Shown here in pieces: positions 26,764 through 34,547 of a stretch of DNA of 37,332 bases. Under the pieces are notes generated by a model that worked only from the letters and a program-made list of their open reading frames with translations, had not been told where the DNA came from and did not search any database. Position numbers and translations under genes: made by a program. Each line of letters starts with the position of its first letter. The first letter of the stretch is position 1. The DNA comes from Nocardia carnea (GTDB lineage: Bacteria; Actinomycetota; Actinomycetes; Mycobacteriales; Mycobacteriaceae): the NCBI RefSeq assembly GCF_029868325.1, contig NZ_JARWNW010000264.1:1-37332 (forward strand), read 5' to 3'.

Positions 26764-28026
26764 TCAGTTCGGGCCGGTGGCCGGTTCGTTCTTGTGGACC
26801 ACGCCCTCTTTCATGACGAACCGCACCTGCTCCAGGGCGGTGATATCGCGGGTGGGGTCGCCGGGGACGGCGATGATATCGGCGAGCAGGCCGGGGGCCA
26901 GCCGGCCGCGGTCGTCGGCATCGATCAGTTCGGCGCTGGTGACGGTGGCCGCGCGAATCGCCTGCACGGGCGTCATACCGCGGTCGACCAGCGCCCACAG
27001 TTCCTTGGCGTTCTGTCCGTGCGGGACCGCGGGCGCGTCGGTGCCGCAGGCGATCTTCACGCCGGCCTCGATGGCTCGGCCGAGCATGCGCCGGGCCTTC
27101 GGGAAGACCTGGGCTGCCTTGCGCTGAAGCGCCGGTGGCGCTTTGGACGTATCGAGCCCTTCGGACAGATAGCTGGTGGGCACCAGGAAGGTGCCGTGGT
27201 CCACCATCATCTGCACGGTGTCGTCGGAGGCCAGCGATCCGTGTTCGATACAGTCCACGCCCGCCCGGATACAGGCGCGGATCCCGGCGTCGCCGTGGGC
27301 GTGCGCGGCGACCCTGATCCCGGCGCGATGGGCCTCGTCGACGATGGCGGCGAGTTCTTCGTCGGAGTACTGCTGGGTGCCGGGGGCGGTGCTGTGCGAC
27401 ATGACGCCGCCCGACGCCGAGATCTTGATGACCCCGGCACCGTATTTGATCTGGTAACGGGTCGCCGCCCGCACCGCGGACACGCCGTCGGCCATCCCCT
27501 CCTGCACCGACATCGGCATGATGTGCGGGGCGAGCTTCTGGAACATGGTGGGGTCGAGATGCCCGCCGGTCGGGGTGATCGCATGCCCGGCGGACACGAT
27601 CCGCGGCCCCGGGAACCAGCCCTGTTCGATCGCGCGCCCGAGATCCACATCCAGCAGATAACCGCCGGTCTTCACCATCAACCCGAGATTGCGCACCGTG
27701 GTGAAACCCGCCATCAAGGTGGTTCGCGCGTTGACGGTGCCGCGCAGCGTGCGGTACACGGGATCGTCCTGGACCCCGTGCATGGGATTCGGCAGCCCGG
27801 TGGGGTTGTCGGGTCCGCCGATGAGCAGGTTGATCTCCATATCCATCAGGCCCGGGAGCAAGGTGACGTCGCCGAGGTCGAGTTCGGTGGCGCCCTCCGG
27901 CACCGCGGACGGGTCGATCGTGTCGATCAACCCGTCCCGCACGACGATCACGGCGGGGGAGCGGACGACCCCGGCCTCGATATCGACCCAACGCGCCGCC
28001 CGCAGCACGGTCGCCGCGCCGCTCAT
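26764..28026 (-). CDS. Amidohydrolase-superfamily protein lacking the first HxH metal motif
   Basis: A 420-residue protein with the imidazolonepropionase/Xaa-Pro-dipeptidase-like amidohydrolase layout. The N-terminal beta domain leads into LLPGLMDMEINLL, where the usual DMHxH metal motif is replaced by Glu64 and Asn66. The other expected ligands appear present: Lys201 (VIKISASGG), His242 or His244 (AAHAHGD), His262 (IEHGS) and Asp330 (GTDAP). The LADIIAVPGDP ending is typical. It may hold one metal, use Glu64/Asn66 as ligands, or have changed function. ATG 28026 overlaps the preceding stop by 4 nt. In the pathway it may hydrolyse a ring, lactone or amide; that is inference. Confidence 0.9.
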   Translation of the reverse strand: MSGAATVLRAARWVDIEAGVVRSPAVIVVRDGLIDTIDPSAVPEGATELDLGDVTLLPGLMDMEINLLIGGPDNPTGLPNPMHGVQDDPVYRTLRGTVNARTTLMAGFTTVRNLGLMVKTGGYLLDVDLGRAIEQGWFPGPRIVSAGHAITPTGGHLDPTMFQKLAPHIMPMSVQEGMADGVSAVRAATRYQIKYGAGVIKISASGGVMSHSTAPGTQQYSDEELAAIVDEAHRAGIRVAAHAHGDAGIRACIRAGVDCIEHGSLASDDTVQMMVDHGTFLVPTSYLSEGLDTSKAPPALQRKAAQVFPKARRMLGRAIEAGVKIACGTDAPAVPHGQNAKELWALVDRGMTPVQAIRAATVTSAELIDADDRGRLAPGLLADIIAVPGDPTRDITALEQVRFVMKEGVVHKNEPATGPN

Positions 28027-28349
28027 GGCGCCGGCTCGATCACGCAGTCCATCGACGCCTGACTGGCATCCGGTATCCACGGCTGGTTCCACACCTCCAC
28101 CGGGAAGGAGACCATGATCATGGAATACAGCAGTTGGAGCAGATTCACGGCGTCGTCGGGCATATCGTCCAGGCCGACCTGGTCGAGGTAGGTCAGGGCG
28201 GCCTCGGCGCGCGGGGTTATCGCGTCGTAGAACCGCTGCAAATCCTCCATCGAGGAGGCCATGCGTTTGGCGTAGCGTTCCCCCTCGGTGGCCAGGCACC
28301 ATTCGGAAAATGGTTCGAGATCGCCGAATTCGGCGGGCAGTGCGCTCAT
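28023..28349 (-). CDS. Small helical partner protein of Rieske oxygenase, copy 1 (unknown family)
   Basis: A 108-residue protein, mostly helical, without signal peptide or Cys motif. It is clearly homologous to the protein at 30574-30909: both have WCLATExER, an M-x-SSM-x-x-L-x-x-FY stretch, PRxExA, LDDxPD and LLQLxYS. Each copy lies immediately after a Rieske oxygenase gene. Here the start overlaps the oxygenase stop by 4 nt and its own stop overlaps the amidohydrolase start by 4 nt. I do not recognise the family. The fixed pairing suggests a subunit, stabiliser or electron-transfer adaptor of the oxygenase. It does not look like the NTF2-like beta subunit of ring-hydroxylating dioxygenases. 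Confidence 0.85.
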   Translation of the reverse strand: MSALPAEFGDLEPFSEWCLATEGERYAKRMASSMEDLQRFYDAITPRAEAALTYLDQVGLDDMPDDAVNLLQLLYSMIMVSFPVEVWNQPWIPDASQASMDCVIEPAP

Positions 28350-29620
28350 CGCTGGGCCGCTCCTGTCTGCTGGTTACGGTGGTCGTCGACCCAGTCGGCC
28401 GCGGTCTTGTGCAGGTGCCGGAGCAGAATCTCCTGATCACACAGCGGGAAACTGGTCACCGCGCGGGATTCCAGCATCATCTGGGTTGCCTCGAGGGTGC
28501 TGGCGTCCTGCAAGCCGTATTCCTTGAATGTCACGGCGGTCATTTCGTGCGCGACCCGATCCCGTGGTGTGCGGGCGGGCGCGAAATACAGATTCCCCTC
28601 GAAGATATGGGTGTTGTAGGAGGTCGGCCAATAGTGGTAGGTGAGATACCAGCCGCTCGACCAGATCAGGATCACGAAATTGGGGAACAGCTGGAAGGAA
28701 TCCAGGCCCCACGGATCGCATTTCGCCGGATTGACCCCGGGTGGGAGTTCGCCGAGGTCCGGGACGTCCCAGGGCCCGAACAGCCCGCCGCGGGTGATGT
28801 CCTCCATCGGTTTACGCATGGAGGGGTCGAGTTCCCAGGTCACCACACCCGACGTGCTGACCATACGGTGGGGGCCCTGCAGCTGATAGTGCGGTGCCTC
28901 GAAACCGGCCGCCTGCGCGGCCGCCGAATAGTTGTCCGGCGACTGGTTCCCGTGCAGGACCGCCGCGTGATAGAACTCCGCGAACGCGTCCATATAGAGC
29001 TTCCAGTTCGCGCCCACTTCGGAACGGTAGGAATAGCGTTCGGTGAGCTGGTCGAACGGGTAGCCGTCGAGATCGGTGATCATCGGCCCGAGGAATTCCC
29101 GGAGCGACTGTTCCGGTTCCGGTGCGAGATTCACGAAGATGAACCCGGCCCACACCTCGCAGTGCACGGGGGCGAGACCGTAATCCTTCTTGTCGAGGTC
29201 GAAGAATTCGCCCTCCTGCTGGACGAAGGTCAGTTCGCCGTCCAACCCGTAACGCCAGCCGTGGTATTTACAGGTGAACTGCCGGCAGGTCCCCGAGACC
29301 TCTTCGCGCGGCAGCTCGTTCCACACCAGTTTGTTTCCGCGGTGCCGGCAGATATTGAAGAACGCGCGCACCTCTTTCTGCTTGTCGCGCACCACGATCA
29401 CCGATGTCCAGGCGGCGTGAATCTCCTTGGTGAAATAGCTGCCGATGCGCGGAAGTTGCTCCACCCGGCCGATATTGAGCCAGGCCTTCTTGAAAATCGC
29501 TTCCCGTTCGAGTTCATAGATTTCCGGCGAAATCGAATCCTCGTAGGACATCGGCGCGGTGCCGAGTTCGGGATAGTGCTGTGTCCAGCTGCCTTCGGCG
29601 GGTTTGGGCCAGCGCGCCAT
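28346..29620 (-). CDS. Rieske non-heme iron oxygenase alpha subunit, copy 1
   Basis: A 424-residue oxygenase. The Rieske 2Fe-2S ligands are Cys91 and His93 (CRH) and Cys117 and His120 (CKYH). The catalytic domain has NWKLYMDAFAEFYHAAVLH, giving His218 and His223 as mononuclear iron ligands, with Glu215 in the place where the bridging acid (Asp205 in naphthalene dioxygenase) usually sits. It would hydroxylate, demethylate or open a substrate with O2 and two electrons. ATG 29620 follows AAGGAGC. It is a paralogue of the oxygenase at 30916-32184. No beta subunit, ferredoxin or reductase gene is in the operon, so electrons must come from elsewhere. Confidence 0.95.
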   Translation of the reverse strand: MARWPKPAEGSWTQHYPELGTAPMSYEDSISPEIYELEREAIFKKAWLNIGRVEQLPRIGSYFTKEIHAAWTSVIVVRDKQKEVRAFFNICRHRGNKLVWNELPREEVSGTCRQFTCKYHGWRYGLDGELTFVQQEGEFFDLDKKDYGLAPVHCEVWAGFIFVNLAPEPEQSLREFLGPMITDLDGYPFDQLTERYSYRSEVGANWKLYMDAFAEFYHAAVLHGNQSPDNYSAAAQAAGFEAPHYQLQGPHRMVSTSGVVTWELDPSMRKPMEDITRGGLFGPWDVPDLGELPPGVNPAKCDPWGLDSFQLFPNFVILIWSSGWYLTYHYWPTSYNTHIFEGNLYFAPARTPRDRVAHEMTAVTFKEYGLQDASTLEATQMMLESRAVTSFPLCDQEILLRHLHKTAADWVDDHRNQQTGAAQR

Positions 29621-29684
29621 GGCGGTGCTCCTTGCGGTGGTTCGGATCGGGCGGCGACGACGGGCCGGTCGCCGGCGAGGGTGG

Positions 29685-30527
29685 CTACTGGATCGGCTCG
29701 TCGCCGAGGACGGTGGTGCGCAGCATTTCCCGGGGGGAGTTCGCGGGGTAGGGGGCGGCGCGATGGATGACACCGCGGTTGTCCCAGATCACGGTGTCGC
29801 CCACCGACCATTCGTGGCGGTAGACCCGCTCGGGGGCGGTGCAGCGGGCGAGGAGGTCGTCGAGCAGGGCGCGGCCCCGGGCGCGGTCCATGCCGATCAC
29901 GTGGTCGGTGGAGGTGCCGAGGACGAGGGAGCGGCGCCCGGATTTGTGGGTCCAGACCAGCGGATGGTCCCGGGTCGGCCAGCGCCGCCAGTACTCCAGC
30001 TGCCGGGGCGTGGGGTCAGGGGTGACGGGACGCTGGGATGCTTCCAGTGAATGCAGGACCCGCAGAGTTCGCAGCTGCGTCTTCTCCTCGTCGGAGAGCC
30101 GGTCGTAGGCCCGATAGGTGCTGGCGAATTCGGTTTCCCCGCCGCTCACGGCCACGGCTTTCGCCGACAGGACCGTGGCCATCTGTGGGTAGGCATCGTC
30201 TTTGGGGGTGCAGCCGTCGATATGCCAGTCGAAGGTGCCGCGTAGATAGCTCGCCGAGGAGTTCTTACTGGTATCCAGGCTCACCCGGTATATCCCGCGG
30301 ACGGGATGATGCCCGGCCGAGGTGTCGATCGCACCGAGCTTGCGGCAGAAGGCCACCTGCGCTTCCGGTTCCAGGTGCAGGCCGCGGAACACCAGCACAC
30401 CGTTGGCCTCCAGGGCGTCGAGCACCAGCGCGGGAACGGTATCGTCCGACACCATCCGGTCCGCATCGAGGCCGACGATTTCGGCGCCGATCTCGTGGTT
30501 CAGTTTCTCGACGGTGACAGTGGTCAT
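29685..30527 (-). CDS. TauD/TfdA-family 2-oxoglutarate-dependent dioxygenase
   Basis: A 280-residue Fe(II)/2-oxoglutarate oxygenase. The iron triad is His102 and Asp104 in DWHIDG and His255 in GVIHRAAPY; Arg266 or Arg270 in PREMLRTT should bind the 2-oxoglutarate carboxylate. The fold start NHEIGAEIVGLD and the VLVFRGL strand are typical. Family members cleave taurine, phenoxyacetates, sulfates or other C-H bonds. ATG 30527 is preferred over ATG 30530 because GGAG is then 5 nt away. It lies between the two Rieske modules, 46 nt after the second small partner gene and 64 nt before the first oxygenase gene. Substrate unknown. Confidence 0.93.
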   Translation of the reverse strand: MTTVTVEKLNHEIGAEIVGLDADRMVSDDTVPALVLDALEANGVLVFRGLHLEPEAQVAFCRKLGAIDTSAGHHPVRGIYRVSLDTSKNSSASYLRGTFDWHIDGCTPKDDAYPQMATVLSAKAVAVSGGETEFASTYRAYDRLSDEEKTQLRTLRVLHSLEASQRPVTPDPTPRQLEYWRRWPTRDHPLVWTHKSGRRSLVLGTSTDHVIGMDRARGRALLDDLLARCTAPERVYRHEWSVGDTVIWDNRGVIHRAAPYPANSPREMLRTTVLGDEPIQ

Positions 30528-30573
30528 CATTGCTCCGCTCGTTCGGGTGTCGGTGGCCGATTCGCCTGCCGGT

Positions 30574-30909
30574 TCACGGCCACGGCTCCGCGATCCGTTC
30601 CAGCTCCGCGTCGGCGCTGTCGACCGGCCGGGGCCGCAGGAAGATCTCGGCCGCCATGGCCACCAGCGCCAGGGAATAGATGAGCTGCAGCAGATGCAGG
30701 ACCTCGTCGGGCAGGTCGTCGAGGGGGAATTTGTCGCAGTAGGCGATCGCTTCCTCGAGCCGGGGGAAGAACGCCGCGTAGAACTCGTTCAGTTCGTCCA
30801 TCGAGCTGTTCATCCGGCGTTCCCAGCGCTCGGTTTCGGTGGCCAGGCACCAGATCGGCGCGAACCGCTCGAATTCGGCGAACGCCGGCGGCAACATGTT
30901 CTGCGCCAT
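30574..30909 (-). CDS. Small helical partner protein of Rieske oxygenase, copy 2 (unknown family)
   Basis: A 111-residue protein homologous to the 28023-28349 product. Shared features, by eye, are WCLATETER against WCLATEGER, SSMDEL against SSMEDL, LDDLPD against LDDMPD and LLQLIYS against LLQLLYS. The C-terminal 20 residues differ most. It starts 6 nt after the second Rieske gene, with a GGGGGTG site upstream. ATG 30897 is an in-frame alternative. Function is unknown; see copy 1. Conservation of the N-terminal two thirds suggests a shared binding surface for the oxygenase. Confidence 0.85.
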   Translation of the reverse strand: MAQNMLPPAFAEFERFAPIWCLATETERWERRMNSSMDELNEFYAAFFPRLEEAIAYCDKFPLDDLPDEVLHLLQLIYSLALVAMAAEIFLRPRPVDSADAELERIAEPWP

Positions 30910-30915
30910 CGGAAA

Positions 30916-32184
30916 TCACACCCCCGCCCGCGCGCCGCGATAGTCGCCGACCCAGTCCGCGACCACCTTGTGGAAATGCCGGACCAGGATCTCCTGATCG
31001 TTCACCGGATAATCGGTGATCCGCGCGGTGCGGTAGGCGGATTCCAGCGCGGTCTGGGTGCCGGTGAGCATTCCGGCGTCCTGCAGGGCGAATTCCTTGA
31101 ACACCACCGAGGACACCTCGTGCTCCACCCGTTCGCGCACGGTCCGGGCGGGCTGATAGCACAGGACTCCCTCGAACAGGTGACTGTTGTAGGAGGTGGG
31201 CCAGTAGCGGTAGATGAGATACCAGCCGCGGTAGAACAGGATTTCGAGATTCGGGAAGATCTGGAAATTGTCGATCCCCCACGGCTCGACCCGGCCCGGG
31301 TTGATGCCCGGCGGGAGTTCGCCGATATCGGGGGATTCCCACGGGCCCACGAGTCCGCTGCGGGTGGCCCGCTCGATCGGATACATGAACTCCGGCGGCA
31401 GGGTCCAGCGGCGGGCACCGCCGGTGCTGACCACCCGGTGCGGTCCGTCGACCTGGAAATGCGCGCATTCGAAATTCGGTTCCGGATTGCGCACCGGGCC
31501 CGGCACCTGCTGTGAATGCAGGCCGGGAACGTGGTAGTACTCCTGGAACGCGTCGGCGAACAGTTTCCAGTTGCTCTGGTTCTCGGCCCGGAATTCATAC
31601 CATTCGGTCATCCGGTCGAACGGGTAGTCCTCCAGCGCGGTCACCATCGGGCCCAGGAATTCCCGCAAGGTCTGCGGCGGCTCGGGCGCCAGATTCACGA
31701 AGACGAACCCGGCCCACACCTCGCAGTGCACCGGAACCAGACCGAGTTCCGGTTTGTCGAGGTCGAAGAACTCGCCCTCCTGCTGCACAAAGGCCAGTTC
31801 CCCGTCGATGCCGTAACGCCACCCGTGGTATTTGCAGGTGAACTGGCGGCACGTCCCGGACGTTTCCGCCCGGGGGTCTTCGTTCCAGACCAGTTTGTTG
31901 CCGCGGTGGCGGCATACGTTGTAGAAGGCCCGCACCTGCTGATCGCGATCGCGCACCACGATCACCGAGGTGCGGGCGATATGGATTTCCTTGGTGAAAT
32001 AGCTTCCGACCCGCGGCACCTGCTCGACCCGGCCGATATTGAGCCAGGCCCGTTTGAAGATCGCTTCCCGCTCGAGCTCGTAGAACTCCGGCGAGATCGA
32101 ATCCTCGAACGAGACCGGACCGGTGCCGAGGTCCGGATAGTGCTGGGTCCAGGTGCCTTCCGGCGGTTTCGGCCAGCGCGCCAT
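30916..32184 (-). CDS. Rieske non-heme iron oxygenase alpha subunit, copy 2
   Basis: A 422-residue oxygenase. Rieske ligands are Cys91, His93, Cys117 and His120; iron ligands are His218 and His223 in QEYYHVPGLH, with Glu215 before them. By my count 82 of the first 100 residues match copy 1, while the region after residue 224 differs more, as expected if the two copies bind different substrates. ATG 32184 is chosen since GGAGGA is then 6 nt upstream; ATG 32190, which overlaps the previous stop, touches that site. It lies in one operon with the CMD-like gene before and its small partner after. Confidence 0.95.
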   Translation of the reverse strand: MARWPKPPEGTWTQHYPDLGTGPVSFEDSISPEFYELEREAIFKRAWLNIGRVEQVPRVGSYFTKEIHIARTSVIVVRDRDQQVRAFYNVCRHRGNKLVWNEDPRAETSGTCRQFTCKYHGWRYGIDGELAFVQQEGEFFDLDKPELGLVPVHCEVWAGFVFVNLAPEPPQTLREFLGPMVTALEDYPFDRMTEWYEFRAENQSNWKLFADAFQEYYHVPGLHSQQVPGPVRNPEPNFECAHFQVDGPHRVVSTGGARRWTLPPEFMYPIERATRSGLVGPWESPDIGELPPGINPGRVEPWGIDNFQIFPNLEILFYRGWYLIYRYWPTSYNSHLFEGVLCYQPARTVRERVEHEVSSVVFKEFALQDAGMLTGTQTALESAYRTARITDYPVNDQEILVRHFHKVVADWVGDYRGARAGV

Positions 32185-32186
32185 GA

Positions 32187-32795
32187 TCATTCCTCCCGTA
32201 CGGAGTCGTGGGCTGTCGTCGCGGATCCGGCGGGCGGGTCCGGTTGCAGATCGACACTGTTGGTCACCAGCGCCAGGCACAGGTAGGAGCCGGCCACGAA
32301 GAGCAGTTCGAGCAACTGCCGCGTGTCGAGATGGGCGGTGAGGGCGGTCCAGGTGCTGTCGCAGACCCGGTACCGGTCGAGCAGTTCATCCGTGGCGGCC
32401 AGCACGAGCCGGTCCACGTCGGGCCAGTGGGCTGTCTCGCCGCAGGCGATATCTTCGATCGTGCCGACGCTGATACCCAGATCCCGCGCCATGCGGGAGT
32501 GCTGGTCCCATTCGTAGGCCGATCGGGTCCGCCAGGCGACCCGCAGGATCGCGAGTTCACGTAACCGGGGATCGAGCGTGGCGCGCTCGAGCAGCAGGCC
32601 GTTGTACGCCAGCCACGCCCCGCCCAGTTCCGGGTGGTGTCCCAGGATTCCGAGAATATTGGGCAGCGGCGGTGCGTCCGAATCCCCGGACAGGTACTGG
32701 TCGGCGCGTTTCAAGCGGCCCCGCAACATGGCACGTCCCTGCTCGGTCCAGTCCGCGGCGGGTAGTGGGGTGAGACGGGAGCCGACGGTGGTCAT
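32187..32795 (-). CDS. Carboxymuconolactone-decarboxylase (CMD)-like protein
   Basis: A 202-residue all-helical protein of the CMD/AhpD fold. It contains LGHHPELGGAWLAYNGLLL, LDPRLRELAILRVAWRT and YEWDQHSRMARDLGIS, the E-W-x-Q-H version of the active helix. The CxxC of AhpD peroxidases is absent, so a disulfide reductase role is unlikely. Relatives act as lactone decarboxylases or have unknown roles in ring degradation. Its start overlaps the SDR stop by 4 nt and it runs into the second Rieske gene. It lies second in the operon. Confidence 0.9.
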   Translation of the reverse strand: MTTVGSRLTPLPAADWTEQGRAMLRGRLKRADQYLSGDSDAPPLPNILGILGHHPELGGAWLAYNGLLLERATLDPRLRELAILRVAWRTRSAYEWDQHSRMARDLGISVGTIEDIACGETAHWPDVDRLVLAATDELLDRYRVCDSTWTALTAHLDTRQLLELLFVAGSYLCLALVTNSVDLQPDPPAGSATTAHDSVREE

Positions 32796-33580
32796 ATGAC
32801 CGACCCGCCGTTGACACCCACCACCTGGCCGGTGATGAACCGGGCCTCCTCGGAACAGAGGAAAGCGCAGGTCGCGGCGATATCATCGCCGTCACCGAGG
32901 TAGCCGACGGGGATGGCCCGGGCCATCGTCGCGCTGTCCGGAAGATGGCCTACCGCCTGGGAATCGCGCGACATCGGTGTGTCGATTCCCGACGGCGGAA
33001 TGGTGTTCACCGTGATCCCGCAGGCCGCGTACTCTCGGGCCAGCGCCTTGGTCATCGCGATCACGGCACCCTTGGAGGCGGTGTAGTGGACCATTTTCGG
33101 CGATCCGCGCTGGGCACTGGACGAGGAGATCGTGACGATCCGTCCCCAACCCGCCTCGAGCATGTCGGGAATCACCGCCTGCACACAGTGGAACGTGCCG
33201 GTGAGGTTGATATCGATGATCCGGTTCCAGGACTCGATCGAGATATCGGTGAACGGCTCGAACGCGAAAACGCCGGCGCTGGTGACCAACACCTGCACGG
33301 GACCCCATTCGGCACGTACCTTGCGCAGCGCTTCCTCCACGCCGGCCCGATCGGTGACATCCACGTCGCAGCCCATCGCTGTCCCGCCGCCGGACCGCAG
33401 TTCCTCGGCGACCCGCTGTGCACCCGCGCCGTCGCGGTCGAGTACGGCGACGCGATCACCGGTCGCGGCGAACCGCGCGCAGATGGCGGCCCCCATCCCC
33501 GAAGCGCCGCCGGTGACCACGGCAACCCTGTTCGCTCTGCCGGGGTAATTCGCGGCCTTCGCCACGTGGGCACGAACCAT
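32792..33580 (-). CDS. Short-chain dehydrogenase/reductase, first gene of the Rieske operon
   Basis: A 262-residue classical SDR with the cofactor motif TGGASGMG at 23-30, Asp48 (AVLDRD) suggesting NAD(H), the catalytic serine region ISSSSA (151-156), and Tyr166/Lys170 in YTASK. The usual NAG motif reads TSAG. It oxidises an alcohol or reduces a ketone. ATG 33580 follows GGAGGGA. It opens the ten-gene operon, and the gap to the divergent TetR gene carries a nested palindrome, so the whole operon is probably under TetR control. Confidence 0.94.
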   Translation of the reverse strand: MVRAHVAKAANYPGRANRVAVVTGGASGMGAAICARFAATGDRVAVLDRDGAGAQRVAEELRSGGGTAMGCDVDVTDRAGVEEALRKVRAEWGPVQVLVTSAGVFAFEPFTDISIESWNRIIDINLTGTFHCVQAVIPDMLEAGWGRIVTISSSSAQRGSPKMVHYTASKGAVIAMTKALAREYAACGITVNTIPPSGIDTPMSRDSQAVGHLPDSATMARAIPVGYLGDGDDIAATCAFLCSEEARFITGQVVGVNGGSVI

Positions 33581-33625
33581 GGTGTTCCCTCCGCGCTCCG
33601 GCGGTCGCCAGGCGATCCGCCGGTC

Positions 33626-33657
33626 TTAATCGACTGCTTAATTAAGCGGGTGATTAA
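33626..33657. promoter_or_regulatory. Nested 32-bp palindrome, candidate TetR operator
   Basis: GCTTAATTAAGC (33636-33647) is a perfect 12-bp palindrome. It is flanked symmetrically by TTAATC (33626-33631) and GATTAA (33652-33657), all sharing one centre. It lies 46 bp from the SDR operon start and about 200 bp from the TetR start. The AT-rich symmetry in a GC-rich genome and the position argue for an operator, possibly binding two dimers. Confidence 0.75.
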
Positions 33658-33853
33658 AGTTATACGGACGGGGCTCTCCGGCTGTCAAGGGTCCGAAAGT
33701 GGCCTGGATAGACCCGGTTACGCCGCCGGAGGTCTGCGTCGCGGGCCGATTCGACCGCTTTACCAGGCTGGTTTCTAAGATCGGAGAGTCGGTGAGGCCG
33801 GCCGGAGCTGTCCGGCAGGGACCGCGACCGCAGCGGTCGAACAAGGAGGTGTC

Positions 33854-34501
33854 ATGGCGGAAAGCCGAAAGCCGGCCGACGCGGAGGCGGGAAGCGGAAG
33901 TCTTTCGTCGCGCTCGGCGTTACTCGATGCGGCCGAGCAGATCATGCTCGAGGACGGTTACGCGGCGGTGAGCTCGCGGCGCCTCGGTGCCCGCGCGGGG
34001 GTGAATCCCGCGCTGGTCTACTACTACTTCGGAAATATGGACAACCTGTTCGTCGCCCTCTTCCGCCGCGGCTCCGAACGGAGTTATCAGCGCCTGCTCG
34101 CGGCGGCGGAATCCGAACAACCCCTGTGGGCGCTGTGGGATGCCATCCATCACCAATCCCGCACCGCGCTCACCATGGAATTCGTTTCGCTGGCCACGCA
34201 CCGGCCGTCCATCCGCTCCGAAATCGCCCAGTCGTCGAAGAGATTTCGTGAGCTGCAGCTGGAGATCGTCTCCGGCGCACTGCGCGACCGTGCCCCGGGC
34301 CCGTGGACCCCGCTGACGCTGGTCATGCTGATGTCGAGCGTCTCCCGGTTCCTGCGCATCGAGGAAGCCTTCGATATCGATGCCGGTCACGCCGAGATCA
34401 CCGCCGTGGTGGAGGAATTCCTCGAACAGGTGGAAGGGCCCCGGAACACCGGCCACGACGGGGGTGTGCCGCGCGGCGGCGCCGGATCCCCGGCGAAGTA
34501 G
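33854..34501 (+). CDS. TetR-family transcriptional regulator
   Basis: A 215-residue regulator with an N-terminal helix-turn-helix at about residues 18-62 (ALLDAAEQIMLEDGYAAVS, RRLGARAGVNPALVYYYFGN) and a variable ligand-binding C-terminal domain. ATG 33854 has the strong ribosome site AAGGAGG about 5 nt upstream. It is divergent from the Rieske operon and probably represses it and itself through the nested palindrome. The downstream ICL/PEPM-family gene follows by 46 nt and is likely co-transcribed. The ligand would be a pathway compound. Confidence 0.93.
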   Translation: MAESRKPADAEAGSGSLSSRSALLDAAEQIMLEDGYAAVSSRRLGARAGVNPALVYYYFGNMDNLFVALFRRGSERSYQRLLAAAESEQPLWALWDAIHHQSRTALTMEFVSLATHRPSIRSEIAQSSKRFRELQLEIVSGALRDRAPGPWTPLTLVMLMSSVSRFLRIEEAFDIDAGHAEITAVVEEFLEQVEGPRNTGHDGGVPRGGAGSPAK

Positions 34502-34547
34502 GCTGGGCGGGCCGGATCTCCGTCTCCCGAGAAATGGGCCCACCGCT

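Noticed and set aside
26738..27991. Possible large fusion protein ending in the DUF-type barrel domain
   Set aside because: The upstream part is the amidohydrolase gene read in another frame; a GTG with a good ribosome site at 26737 starts the real small gene.
28310..29770. 486-codon plus-strand frame
   Set aside because: Antisense shadow of the Rieske copy 1 gene; composition is low in hydrophobic order.
28023..32184. Small partner genes as Rieske beta subunits or ferredoxins
   Set aside because: They lack the Cys ligands of ferredoxins and do not show the NTF2-like strand pattern of beta subunits.
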